DNA of 30,242 nucleotides, taken from contig JAKISM010000009.1 of assembly GCA_021648585.1 (NCBI GenBank), positions 1 through 30,242 on the forward strand, read 5' to 3'. The DNA is from Devosiaceae bacterium (GTDB lineage Bacteria > Pseudomonadota > Alphaproteobacteria > Rhizobiales > Devosiaceae). The position numbers and the translations under genes are program-made. This document shows, in pieces, positions 1 to 7,582 of this stretch (positions are counted from its first letter, which is position 1; each line of letters starts with the position of its first letter). A model generated the notes under the pieces. It made no database searches. It had not been told where the DNA came from and saw only the letters and a list, made by a program, of their open reading frames with translations.

Positions 1-531
1 CGCTTTGCCAAACGCCCCCGCAAAACAATCTCTAATTGCTTGTTCCGCTTGCTCTAAAGTTAGCGCAACGACAACTCCCTTACCAGCCGCCAAGCCATCT
101 GCCTTTATTACAATCGGCGCGCCTTGTTCTCTTACATATTCAAGCGCTGGCTGCTCATCTGAAAATTCAGCATAATAGGCAGTTGGGATATTCATTTCTT
201 CGCATAATTTTTTGGTAAATATTTTTGACCCTTCAAGCTCGCTTGCAGCTTTTGAAGGGCCAAAAGTCAAAATATTGGCTTCTCGTAAATCATCGGCAAT
301 GCCAGCAACTAATGGCACTTCAGGCCCAACAATTACCAAACCGATATTTTTATCTTTGCAAAACTCAATTACTTTTAAGTGGTTCTCAACATCAAGCGCA
401 ATATTATCTCCAACCTCGCTTGTGCCAGCATTGCCCGTTGCAATATATAATTTATTTAAGCGCTTAGATTGTGCAATCCTATAAGCAAGCGCATGTTCTC
501 GTCCGCCCGATCCAATAAGTAAAATGTTCAT
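1..531 (-). CDS. purD: Phosphoribosylamine-glycine ligase, N-terminal part (cut by window start)
   Basis: Encodes the first 177 residues of GAR synthetase, the purine-pathway enzyme that joins phosphoribosylamine and glycine using ATP. I translated the minus strand from the ATG at 529-531. It opens with the family signature MNILLIGSGGREHAL. It then shows the PEVPLVAGIAD-type segment, FGPSKAASELEGSK near residues 92-105, and the ATP-grasp entry IVIKADGLAAGKGVVVA near residues 140-156. No stop occurs before base 1, so the 3' part lies outside the window (family length is about 420-430 residues). The gene diverges from xseA across a 193-bp gap filled largely by a palindromic repeat. Nothing suggests decay in the visible part. 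Family assignment is secure. Confidence 0.96.
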   Translation of the reverse strand, partial: MNILLIGSGGREHALAYRIAQSKRLNKLYIATGNAGTSEVGDNIALDVENHLKVIEFCKDKNIGLVIVGPEVPLVAGIADDLREANILTFGPSKAASELEGSKIFTKKLCEEMNIPTAYYAEFSDEQPALEYVREQGAPIVIKADGLAAGKGVVVALTLEQAEQAIRDCFAGAFGKA

Positions 532-543
532 TTATTGCTCCAC

Positions 544-677
544 ATCAATGTCACTCTTAGGCAAAGGCTCATATCACTGTCATTCTGAGGCAAAGCCCAA
601 TATCAATGTCATTCTGAGGCAAAGCCGAAGAATCTTAATACCAAGCCTAAGATTCTTCACTTACGTTCAGAATGACA
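544..677. repeat. Palindromic intergenic repeat with two extra partial copies
   Basis: A 71-bp inverted repeat at 607-677 has arms TGTCATTCTGA...GAAGAATCTTA (607-637) and its reverse complement (648-677), with unmatched centres inside each arm. Two truncated direct copies of the left arm precede it, at about 544-570 and 571-599, each containing a GTCA(T/C)TCT(G/T)AGGCAAAG-like core. The pattern resembles the dispersed GTCATTCTGAG...GAAGAATC palindromes common in alphaproteobacterial intergenic regions. It fills most of the divergent purD-xseA gap, so promoters of both genes must sit inside or beside it. No T-tract follows the hairpin, so it is not a typical terminator. Confidence 0.8.
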
Positions 678-724
678 AAAAGTGCCCTTGACTATTTGCA
701 CTCATAACATGCACTTATATCCCT

Positions 725-2140
725 ATGGAAAATAATGCAACCAACGCACATGAATTTAGCGTCTCACAAATTTCAGGTGCAATAAAAAATATAATAGAAG
801 ATGAGTTTGGCTATGTTCGAGTGCGTGGCGAAGTTGGACGGCTTTCACGCCCCAATTCGGGTCATTTATATTTTGATCTTAAAGACGAAAAAGCCTCTAT
901 TTCTGCTGTGGCATGGAAAGGCGTTGCCTCAAAATGGCGTTTTCAACCAGAGCAAGGGCTTGAGGTTATTGTAACGGGGCGCATAACAACTTTTGCTGGG
1001 CAATCTAAATATCAAATAATTGTTGAAAATGTTGAGCCAGCTGGCATTGGCGCTTTAATGGCATTGCTTGAAGAACGGCGCAAAAAACTTCTTAAAGAGG
1101 GATTATTTGATGAGGGACATAAAAAGCCCCTACCATATTTACCCAAAAATATTGGCGTTATAACTTCTCCAAGTGGTGCAGTGATAAGAGATATTTTACA
1201 CCGTCTAAGCGATAGGTTTCCAACTAATGTAATTATCTGGCCTGTTCGAGTGCAGGGCGAAAGTTGTGCCAGCGAAGTTACAAAAGCTATAAATGGTTTT
1301 AATGCTCTTGATGAAAATTCAAAAATTACCAAACCAGATTTAATCATAGTGGCTCGTGGTGGTGGCTCGGTTGAAGACCTATGGGGGTTTAACGAAGAAG
1401 AAGTGGTGCGTGCGGTTTTTGAGAGCGAAATACCTATTATTTCTGCCATTGGACACGAAACCGACACTACATTAATTGATTATGTTGCCGATATTCGCGC
1501 CCCAACGCCAACTGCCGCTGCTGAAATTGCAGTGCCAGTGCGAGCGGAATTGGTAGCTTTTGTTGAAGATTTAGGCGCACGAGTAAAATCAAGTGCTTTT
1601 CGTCTTTTAGCTAATCAAAAAGAAAGATTAAGGGCGATAAGTTTTGGCCTGCCAAAGCGCAATGATTTATTATCTTTTTCTCGCCAGCGCTTAGATTTAG
1701 CAACAGAGCGCTTAAATGGTGCATTGCGCCAAACAAAACAGCAAAAATCTTTGGCCTTGGCGCAAGTTGCTCCTCGCCTATCGTTAAGTGCAATTAAACA
1801 ACGAAATGAGGATTTAGGGAAAAATCTAAATATTTTAAGTACCAGAATGTTGCCAGCCATTAATCGCTTGATTTTTGATAGAAAAAAATCTGTGCTTTCT
1901 TTTACAAAATTGCTAAATACTCTTTCTTATAATTCTATTCTTGAGCGTGGTTTTGCGCTTGTCAGTGATAAAAAGGGTAAATTAATCTCTAAAGCTATAA
2001 ATATCAATGATGGCGATTTGCTCAATATTCAATTTGCTGATGGAGATATTAATGCTATTGCTAAAAGCGATAAGCCGCCATCTATAAAACAAAACAACAA
2101 GCTAACAACAAAAGATGATGGGCAAACAAACCTATTTTAA
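725..2140 (+). CDS. xseA: Exodeoxyribonuclease VII large subunit
   Basis: Large subunit of exonuclease VII, which with XseB degrades single-stranded DNA in the cytoplasm and acts in repair. The 471-residue protein has the usual family length. An OB-fold spans about residues 10-105 (VRVRGEVGRLSRPNSGHLYF at 31-50). The catalytic domain carries GVITSPSGAVIRDILHR at 144-160, RGGGSVEDLW at 211-220, GHETDTTLIDYVADIRAPTP at 243-262, and a long Lys/Gln-rich helical region from about 280. The C-terminus has the LERGFALV segment typical of the family. The ATG at 725 matches the usual family start, although no clear Shine-Dalgarno is visible. It is followed after 11 bp by the DUF2093 gene and probably forms an operon with it and the LpxB-related gene. 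Confidence 0.97.
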   Translation: MENNATNAHEFSVSQISGAIKNIIEDEFGYVRVRGEVGRLSRPNSGHLYFDLKDEKASISAVAWKGVASKWRFQPEQGLEVIVTGRITTFAGQSKYQIIVENVEPAGIGALMALLEERRKKLLKEGLFDEGHKKPLPYLPKNIGVITSPSGAVIRDILHRLSDRFPTNVIIWPVRVQGESCASEVTKAINGFNALDENSKITKPDLIIVARGGGSVEDLWGFNEEEVVRAVFESEIPIISAIGHETDTTLIDYVADIRAPTPTAAAEIAVPVRAELVAFVEDLGARVKSSAFRLLANQKERLRAISFGLPKRNDLLSFSRQRLDLATERLNGALRQTKQQKSLALAQVAPRLSLSAIKQRNEDLGKNLNILSTRMLPAINRLIFDRKKSVLSFTKLLNTLSYNSILERGFALVSDKKGKLISKAININDGDLLNIQFADGDINAIAKSDKPPSIKQNNKLTTKDDGQTNLF

Positions 2141-2151
2141 TGGATTAAAAA

Positions 2152-2370
2152 ATGGATATTTTACAAGGTAAATTTTCACAAAATGAAGCAAAATTGCGTT
2201 ATTTAGACGCTGATTATAGCGTGTTAGTACCTGGAAATTTTGTGCGTTGTGCAATTACTGGCAAAACCATTTTGCTTGAAGATCTTAAATATTGGAATGT
2301 TGATCGCCAAGAGCCATATATTGATGCTGAGGCGGCAACAAAAGCCTATTTGAAATATGGCGATAAGTGA
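2152..2370 (+). CDS. DUF2093 domain protein
   Basis: A 72-residue soluble protein of the DUF2093 family, which is essentially restricted to alphaproteobacteria and has no established function. The core LRYLDADYSVLVPGNFVRCA and the following (T)GKTILLEDLKYWNVDRQEPY are the conserved family elements. The pattern VRCAITGKTILLEDLKYWNV looks like a small zinc-ribbon-like fold that has lost all but one Cys, but this is only a visual impression. The gene lies 11 bp after xseA and 11 bp before the next gene, so all three are probably co-transcribed. In many rhizobia, from memory, DUF2093 follows lpxK; here its downstream neighbour is an LpxB-related glycosyltransferase instead. Confidence 0.9.
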   Translation: MDILQGKFSQNEAKLRYLDADYSVLVPGNFVRCAITGKTILLEDLKYWNVDRQEPYIDAEAATKAYLKYGDK

Positions 2371-2381
2371 GCGTAAGCTAA

Positions 2382-3515
2382 ATGGGTAGAGAAAATAAAC
2401 GTATTTTATTCATATCCAATGGCAATGGCGAAGATTCAATTTCTGCGGCAATAATTAAGGAAATTCCAAAAGGATTTTTACTTGATGCTTTTCCTGTCAT
2501 TGGTTTTGGTAGCGCATATGAAGGCGTTTGTAATATTGTTGGCCCCGTTATGCATATCCCCTCAGAAGGTCATAGAAAAGCTGGCTCGATTGCCAAGGAT
2601 ATAAAGGGGGGAATGTTATCTGGTACTTGGCGCACAATAAAATTTTTGCGTTCAATAAAAGGTAAATATCATAAGATAATTGTAATAGGGGATAGCACAG
2701 TTCCGATTTTATGTGCTTTAGCAGGTGTTAAAATTGATATTTATCTTGATGTTTATAAAAATGGCTATGCACATAAATATCTCAAAATAGAGCGCTGGGC
2801 GATTAAAAAAACATGCAAAAAAACCTATTGCCGAGATGATATTTTGGCGGCATCGCTTAGAAAATATAAAATAAACGCAATTTCAAAAGGTAATATTATG
2901 ATCGATATTATTCCTTTTGGTAAATATGATGTTTCTCTGCATAGAAGTAGAAAATACGCTATCACTTTATTACCAGGAAGCCGTAAAACAGCAGCTAGAA
3001 ATCTTAAGTTACAGGTTGAAGCAGTAAAAAAATTACCCAAAAAATTATATCCGGATATTTTTATAGCAGTTGCCAGAAATATTTCTATTGAGGAATTGGC
3101 AAAGGCTGTTTCAATGAAATATCATGGTGCGACAAGCAAAGAAAAGGCGGATATTGGTTATCTAAGTGATGATGAGTTGAGGCTTAATCTTACAAGTGGT
3201 GTTGCTGGAAATATTATAAAAGCCTCTGATATGGTGCTTTCTCAAGCAGGAACGCTAACTCAGCAAGCACTTGGTATGGGCAAGCCAGTAATTTCATTCA
3301 TTGAAGCGCAAGATCGTCAAAAGCGCATTGCTGATAGGAAAAAACTAACAGCACAATCTCATATTTTTGTCCGCCAAGATGTTGATGAACTAGCTCAAGC
3401 AATGAAAGACCTGTTAGGAGATAAAAAACAGCGAGATAGAATGGGTGAAATTGGTAAATCTCGTATTGGATCAAGCGGCACTCTTGCGGCAATTATTTCA
3501 GATATTATCAGCTAG
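2382..3515 (+). CDS. LpxB-related glycosyltransferase (lipid-A-disaccharide-synthase-related family)
   Basis: A 377-residue GT-B-like protein. The N-terminus has ISNGNGEDSI at residues 11-20, the hallmark I recall for the lipid-A-disaccharide synthase-related family (TIGR03492 type), best known from cyanobacteria and Deinococcus. A GDSTVPILCA segment is at 103-112 and the LpxB-like LLPGSR at 196-201. The C-terminal donor-site-like stretch ASDMVLSQAGTLTQQALGMG at 281-300 continues into KPVISF and parallels the LpxB segment before its conserved Pro/Gly. It lacks the classical LpxB N-terminus (SGExSGD), so it is probably not the canonical lpxB. Likely role: transfer of a sugar onto a lipid acceptor at the inner membrane face; the substrate is unknown. 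It starts 11 bp after DUF2093 and its 3' end overlaps the convergent O-antigen-ligase-like gene by 8 bp. The base composition matches its neighbours. Confidence 0.75.
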   Translation: MGRENKRILFISNGNGEDSISAAIIKEIPKGFLLDAFPVIGFGSAYEGVCNIVGPVMHIPSEGHRKAGSIAKDIKGGMLSGTWRTIKFLRSIKGKYHKIIVIGDSTVPILCALAGVKIDIYLDVYKNGYAHKYLKIERWAIKKTCKKTYCRDDILAASLRKYKINAISKGNIMIDIIPFGKYDVSLHRSRKYAITLLPGSRKTAARNLKLQVEAVKKLPKKLYPDIFIAVARNISIEELAKAVSMKYHGATSKEKADIGYLSDDELRLNLTSGVAGNIIKASDMVLSQAGTLTQQALGMGKPVISFIEAQDRQKRIADRKKLTAQSHIFVRQDVDELAQAMKDLLGDKKQRDRMGEIGKSRIGSSGTLAAIISDIIS

Positions 3516-4746
3516 CTTTTTCTGCAATAATAGTCTCATCACGAAATGCACCAAGCACTATTGCGCATATCATGGCATAAAGACTTATCAAGAGGCCATG
3601 ACTTAGAGTTCCCCCTGTCAGCCCAGAAATTGAGTAAAGCGCAAGCATTAACAAGGTAATTTCAATCCGAAAACCAAATAGACTATCACGAGGCGCTTTT
3701 AATGCACCAACCAATGGCGCAAACAGGAAAGCAAAGAAACTGGCAATACCAAAAATACCAGCTGAAAAAGCGTAATTTATAAAATCATTGTGAAATTGAA
3801 AATATTGCACATCAAGATAGGCATTTATTTTTTCTTCCCCCATAGCTAGAACAGCATATTCTACCATATTTCCCCAACCATAACCAATCCATGGTGATGC
3901 CAAAAACAACTCCCAACCTACAATATACATTTCCATACGAATATTTAGAGTCTTTAGGCTTGATAGGCCTTGTTCCATAACAAGAGTGACAATATTGCTT
4001 AAAGCAGCAATTCGGCCAGATTGCTGGGTGATATAATAAAAAGCGCCAAAAGCCAGAATAGATAAAACTATAGTAACAAATATTTTTGCTTTTAGTGTCT
4101 TGGTTCTACGAATTGCAAAAATAAAATATAAAAAGCCTAAAACTGGTAATGCAATAGCTGTACCCCGAGATTGGGTAAGCACTATGATAATGATTGCAAA
4201 TATTGGACCTAAAAGAAAAATTATTTTCTTGAAATCATCAACCAGAAAAAAGCCCATGCCAGCGACCACGCCAAGAGTTGTGCCAACCATAGATAAAGTT
4301 ATGACACCTGAGAAAAATCCTCTAGGCCGGCTTGCACCCAAAAAATATATATCAAAAAGTGCAACCAATATTGCAAGTCCTGCACCAACTAAACACATAG
4401 ATAATATAATTATTGCGGCTTTTTTGCTGGCATATTTTCTTGCCAATATATAAGCAACGGCACTTAATAAAAATGGCATGAAGGCAAATATCACCAATAG
4501 ATCTTTTGGTGATTTCACTGAAATTGCTATAAAAAAGGCAAACACAATGAAGCTTATTGAAAACAATATTATCATTGGTTGATTTTTTAACTCGATGAAA
4601 GCCTCTTTATTAAAAACAATGGGAGAAGCTAAGAGAGTTAAGATAAGAATTAGTGATGCCGCTATTGTTCCAATAAGCGGGGTAGCTAGTAGCAATAGGC
4701 CCAGCAATGCCCACCAAGTTAGATTAGTTAAATTACTCTTCATCAT
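3508..4746 (-). CDS. O-antigen ligase / polymerase-like integral membrane protein
   Basis: A 412-residue polytopic protein with about 11-12 predicted membrane segments, fitting the Wzy/WaaL O-antigen ligase family (PF04932-like). Family-like features are TQSRGTAIALP at residues 191-201, Arg270 near the start of the large periplasmic loop, SPWIGYGWGN at 284-293, and a loop ending FQFHNDFINYAFSAGIFG, where His319-Asn320-Asp321 corresponds to the HN(D) motif. Such proteins join or polymerise undecaprenyl-linked glycans on the periplasmic side. Whether this one acts on lipid A core, a capsule or another glycan is not visible. The ATG at 4746 (or 4743) overlaps the end of the DUF4170 gene by 14 bp, suggesting translational coupling. 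It is convergent with, and overlaps, the LpxB-related gene. Confidence 0.8.
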   Translation of the reverse strand: MMKSNLTNLTWWALLGLLLLATPLIGTIAASLILILTLLASPIVFNKEAFIELKNQPMIILFSISFIVFAFFIAISVKSPKDLLVIFAFMPFLLSAVAYILARKYASKKAAIIILSMCLVGAGLAILVALFDIYFLGASRPRGFFSGVITLSMVGTTLGVVAGMGFFLVDDFKKIIFLLGPIFAIIIIVLTQSRGTAIALPVLGFLYFIFAIRRTKTLKAKIFVTIVLSILAFGAFYYITQQSGRIAALSNIVTLVMEQGLSSLKTLNIRMEMYIVGWELFLASPWIGYGWGNMVEYAVLAMGEEKINAYLDVQYFQFHNDFINYAFSAGIFGIASFFAFLFAPLVGALKAPRDSLFGFRIEITLLMLALYSISGLTGGTLSHGLLISLYAMICAIVLGAFRDETIIAEKAS

Positions 4747-4984
4747 GCTCCGGATCCATTAGGCGATGTAAATGCACCACAAAATATCTCATGTGAGCAT
4801 TATCAACGCTTTGCTGAGCTTTGGTTTTCCAAACATCATAGGCGCTAGCATAATTTGGATAGACACCAACAATATCTACCTCATCAAGATTTGAAAACTC
4901 AATTTCTTCAAGATCAGATAATTCACCACCAATAACCATATGTAATAATTGCTTTTGTGTTTTATCTTCTTTTTTTTCACTCAT
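4733..4984 (-). CDS. DUF4170 domain protein
   Basis: An 83-residue protein beginning MSEKKEDKTQ. The body (QLLHMVIGGELSDLEEIEFS and DIVGVYPNYASAYDVWKTKA, then MRYFVVHLHRL) is the DUF4170 family, a small alphaproteobacterial family of unknown function. I prefer the ATG at 4984 over an upstream in-frame start at 5023, because 4984 starts the conserved region and overlaps the cysQ stop (4977-4984), giving a coupled start. In rhizobia this gene commonly lies between cysQ and the Kdo-transferase/lpxK genes, as I recall. Here the next gene is an O-antigen-ligase-like one. A role linked to envelope glycolipid synthesis is inference from context only. Confidence 0.88.
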   Translation of the reverse strand: MSEKKEDKTQKQLLHMVIGGELSDLEEIEFSNLDEVDIVGVYPNYASAYDVWKTKAQQSVDNAHMRYFVVHLHRLMDPEHDEE

Positions 4985-5813
4985 TAGTTTTCTCCAAATT
5001 TTTATCAGCTTTTGGGCAACCATAGATTTTTATTAGCGCCTCACTTATGCTAGCTTTTATAGCTATATCACTAAAAACAGCAAGTGCCCCATGTCTTATT
5101 TCTGTTTTATTATATTTTGGTTTGCCCAAGCAAACATCATCGATATTTAATCCGCACTCACTTAAAATAATATCAGCCGCCGCTATATCCCAATCTTGTG
5201 CCCCACGTCGAGAAATAGCCACATCTATTTTGCCAGTTGTAACTTGCACCAAACGATAGGCAAGCGAGGGGAGCTCTGGGCCATGAATATAATTTAATCC
5301 TGCAAGCTCTAATTCTTTATGGACAGCTAATGGCGCTGTAATGATAAGAGCATCATCTCGTTGCTTTTTGACTATTCTTTCACCATTAATAAATGCACCA
5401 TGTCCCTTTGCGGCATAATAAAGCTCATTTCTTGCTGGAGCAAAAATAACGCCAGCAACAGCCTCACCATTTTCAACAATGGCCAATGATATGCTCCAAC
5501 AATCATTACCATGCATAAAGGCACGAGTGCCATCTATTGGATCGATTACAAAACAGCGCGGCTTTTCTAATCGAATTAAATCGTCAGCACTTTCTTCGCT
5601 TAACCAGCCATAATCTGGGCGAGCGCTTAATAGATTTTCATATAATAACCTATCAACCAAAAAATCAGCCTCTGTAACTGGTGAGGCATTGTCCTTTGTC
5701 CAGCTTTTTATATCACGCTGGAAATAGCCAAGCGCAACAATTCCAGCCGCTACAGCATTTGAGCGCAATAATTCTAAATCACTTTCATAATCGCTGGTTT
5801 TTTTCATGACCAT
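4977..5813 (-). CDS. cysQ: Inositol monophosphatase / 3'(2'),5'-bisphosphate nucleotidase family protein
   Basis: A 278-residue Mg2+-dependent, Li+-sensitive phosphatase. The metal-site motifs are visible: SPVTEAD at 44-50, LSEES at 71-75, DPIDGTRAFMHGNDCW at 91-106, and the C-terminal GAQDWDIAAADIIL. The likely substrate is 3'-phosphoadenosine 5'-phosphate from sulfate assimilation, but inositol phosphates cannot be excluded from sequence alone. It is the first gene of a minus-strand run and overlaps DUF4170 by 8 bp. Two nearby ATGs (5813 and 5807) are possible starts. The 289-bp region upstream (5814-6102) is the promoter region shared with DUF6101; I see no other gene in it. Confidence 0.88.
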   Translation of the reverse strand: MVMKKTSDYESDLELLRSNAVAAGIVALGYFQRDIKSWTKDNASPVTEADFLVDRLLYENLLSARPDYGWLSEESADDLIRLEKPRCFVIDPIDGTRAFMHGNDCWSISLAIVENGEAVAGVIFAPARNELYYAAKGHGAFINGERIVKKQRDDALIITAPLAVHKELELAGLNYIHGPELPSLAYRLVQVTTGKIDVAISRRGAQDWDIAAADIILSECGLNIDDVCLGKPKYNKTEIRHGALAVFSDIAIKASISEALIKIYGCPKADKNLEKTNE

Positions 5814-6102
5814 TAGCTCTCAAAATCTTATGTTAAATAAACTGCTTAAGTTAGCCAACATAAATGTGCAAGCTGATGTATGTGATTTTATCAGAACAAT
5901 ATTTGCCCCACATTTCTATAATGTTTAACCAATCCTGATTTAGGGCGGTTAATAGCTTCTTACACCAAGTAACAACCTGCTAACCCTTTTGCAAAGCAAT
6001 GAAATTTTAACCTACTTTTTTAAGACCATTGATAACTAGCTTTGTTAGATTGCCTGTAACGAAGAGAGCAAAAGCTCCGAAAGTTAACAGGAAGATATCA
6101 TT

Positions 6103-6591
6103 ATGAAAAAGACACCAAAATTGGTGGGATCACCTAGTGTGATTATGTTTGGAGGAGCTTATGCATCAGGTGTGCAATATGCTCCTGCAAACGATAATCA
6201 AATAGAAACAAAAACCCTAACAATTCGCAAAAAACTCGACAAAAGCGGTGTTGCGATTAAGATAAAAGTTCCCGTATCAGAATATTATGGCGTTGCGGTT
6301 TCTACAATCATTAATGATGAGGGTGAACTTAGCAGTGAAATCACGCTTGTTCATAAAGACGAAGATCTAAATTATCGTGTTTATAAAGAATTGGGCAATG
6401 CAAATGTTGTTGCTGAATGGCAAAATTGGGGCAAAAAACTTCGCCTGCCACTTTATATTAAGAGTGGTAATGGTGATTTAATGCCTTATAGCCAACAAGT
6501 CGACGGTGTTTTACTAGGCAATAGTAATGAGCGTAAAAAAGCTATTGGTGAGGCTTCAAGACGACCCCGTTTTCTAAATCGGCGCAAATAA
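6103..6591 (+). CDS. DUF6101 family protein
   Basis: A 162-residue soluble, basic-tailed protein of unknown function. It matches the alphaproteobacterial DUF6101 family by the order of its conserved parts: KVPVSEYYGVAVSTI, then a LVHKDEDLNYRVYK segment, then VVAEWQNWGKKLRLPLYI, and a basic end RRPRFLNRRK. The start is supported by AGGAAG about 9 bases upstream of the ATG. A short GAGC-AAAA-GCTC hairpin lies in the leader near 6064-6080. It is convergent with ubiA with a 1-bp gap. The neighbourhood DUF6101-ubiA-rsmE-gshA is a recurrent rhizobial order, which supports both the family call and the organism assignment. Confidence 0.85.
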   Translation: MKKTPKLVGSPSVIMFGGAYASGVQYAPANDNQIETKTLTIRKKLDKSGVAIKIKVPVSEYYGVAVSTIINDEGELSSEITLVHKDEDLNYRVYKELGNANVVAEWQNWGKKLRLPLYIKSGNGDLMPYSQQVDGVLLGNSNERKKAIGEASRRPRFLNRRK

Positions 6592-6592
6592 C

Positions 6593-7522
6593 CTAAAGAA
6601 CTCCTTCTACAATAAGCGCCAAGCTTAAGGTCAATCCCACATAGTGATTGACCTTAAAGCGTTTAAGTGCGCCCTTGCTATCATTTGGCTTTAGTGTTTT
6701 TACCTGCCAAAGAAGCAAAATTAATGGAATGAATAATAATAAAAATAGCCATGTTTTTGCGCCCGCAAAATAACCTGCCAATGCCCATAAAAATAGAGCA
6801 GCAAAATAAAACAGCGCCACAATTTTTTTAGTATGTTTGCCAAATAACCTAGCGGTTGATTTTACCCCAATCATTGCATCATCTTCAATATCTTGCATGG
6901 CATAAATAGTATCATAACCAATAGTCCAAGCAATTGAGCCAAAATAAAGTAAAACTGGCGCAAGGCTTAATGAGCCAAAAATAGCAGCCCAGCCCATTAG
7001 CGACCCCCATGAAAAAGCAAGCCCTAAAAATAATTGCGGCCACCATGTAATGCGCTTCATAAATGGATATATGACAACTAAAATGAGCGAAGTAGCACCA
7101 AGAATAATCGTGAAAAAATTAAATTGCACTAGGATAATTAGCCCTATCAAAAGCTGAATTACAAGAAAGACAATCGCCTTTTTAGTGCTAATCTGCCCAC
7201 TGGCAATAGGGCGAAGAGCAGTTCGAGTAACCTTTTTATCAATATCCTTATCAACAATATCATTAAAAGTGCAGCCAGCACCTCGCATAATAACTGCCCC
7301 AAGCAAAAACAAAATTAAATAATAAAAATTAATTGAAAATTCTTCCTGCGCAATATTGGCCAAAAAAAACGAAAAAACGCACGGCCAAAATAATAGCCAA
7401 ACACCAATAGGCCTATCAAGGCGCATTAGGCGTAAATATGGTTTTGCCCAGTTTGGGGCAAATCTATCTACCCAATTATTTTGCTTTGCATCAGCGATAT
7501 TTAATTGCACTTTATTTTGCAT
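6593..7522 (-). CDS. ubiA: 4-hydroxybenzoate polyprenyltransferase
   Basis: A 309-residue integral membrane prenyltransferase that attaches the polyprenyl tail to 4-hydroxybenzoate in ubiquinone synthesis. The two Asp-rich substrate motifs are present: NDIVDKDID at residues 87-95, followed by RTALRPIASGQIS, and DTIYAMQDIEDD at 204-215. The N-terminal segment PYLRLMRLDRPIGVWLLFWP is typical. About eight to nine hydrophobic segments are seen. The gene ends 1 bp from DUF6101 and diverges from rsmE. A 12-bp perfect inverted repeat is embedded in its 3' end (6625-6657). Confidence 0.95.
   Translation of the reverse strand: MQNKVQLNIADAKQNNWVDRFAPNWAKPYLRLMRLDRPIGVWLLFWPCVFSFFLANIAQEEFSINFYYLILFLLGAVIMRGAGCTFNDIVDKDIDKKVTRTALRPIASGQISTKKAIVFLVIQLLIGLIILVQFNFFTIILGATSLILVVIYPFMKRITWWPQLFLGLAFSWGSLMGWAAIFGSLSLAPVLLYFGSIAWTIGYDTIYAMQDIEDDAMIGVKSTARLFGKHTKKIVALFYFAALFLWALAGYFAGAKTWLFLLLFIPLILLLWQVKTLKPNDSKGALKRFKVNHYVGLTLSLALIVEGVL
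6625..6657. repeat. 12-bp perfect inverted repeat at the convergent DUF6101/ubiA end
   Basis: TTAAGGTCAATC and its exact reverse complement GATTGACCTTAA are separated by 9 bases. The hairpin lies inside the last codons of ubiA, 34 bases past the DUF6101 stop. No T-tract follows on either strand. It could act as a roadblock or 3'-end stabiliser for the DUF6101 transcript, or be coincidental in coding sequence. Confidence 0.6.
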
Positions 7523-7582
7523 AATTTTTCTCTAGCCCTTATAAGACATAAATTAAAGCAAAATTTGAAGAACTTTCTATAG

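Noticed and set aside
1012..1467. 151-codon open frame on the minus strand within xseA
   Set aside because: It is the antisense shadow of a well-conserved xseA region and has a Ser/Thr/Pro-rich translation with no family features.
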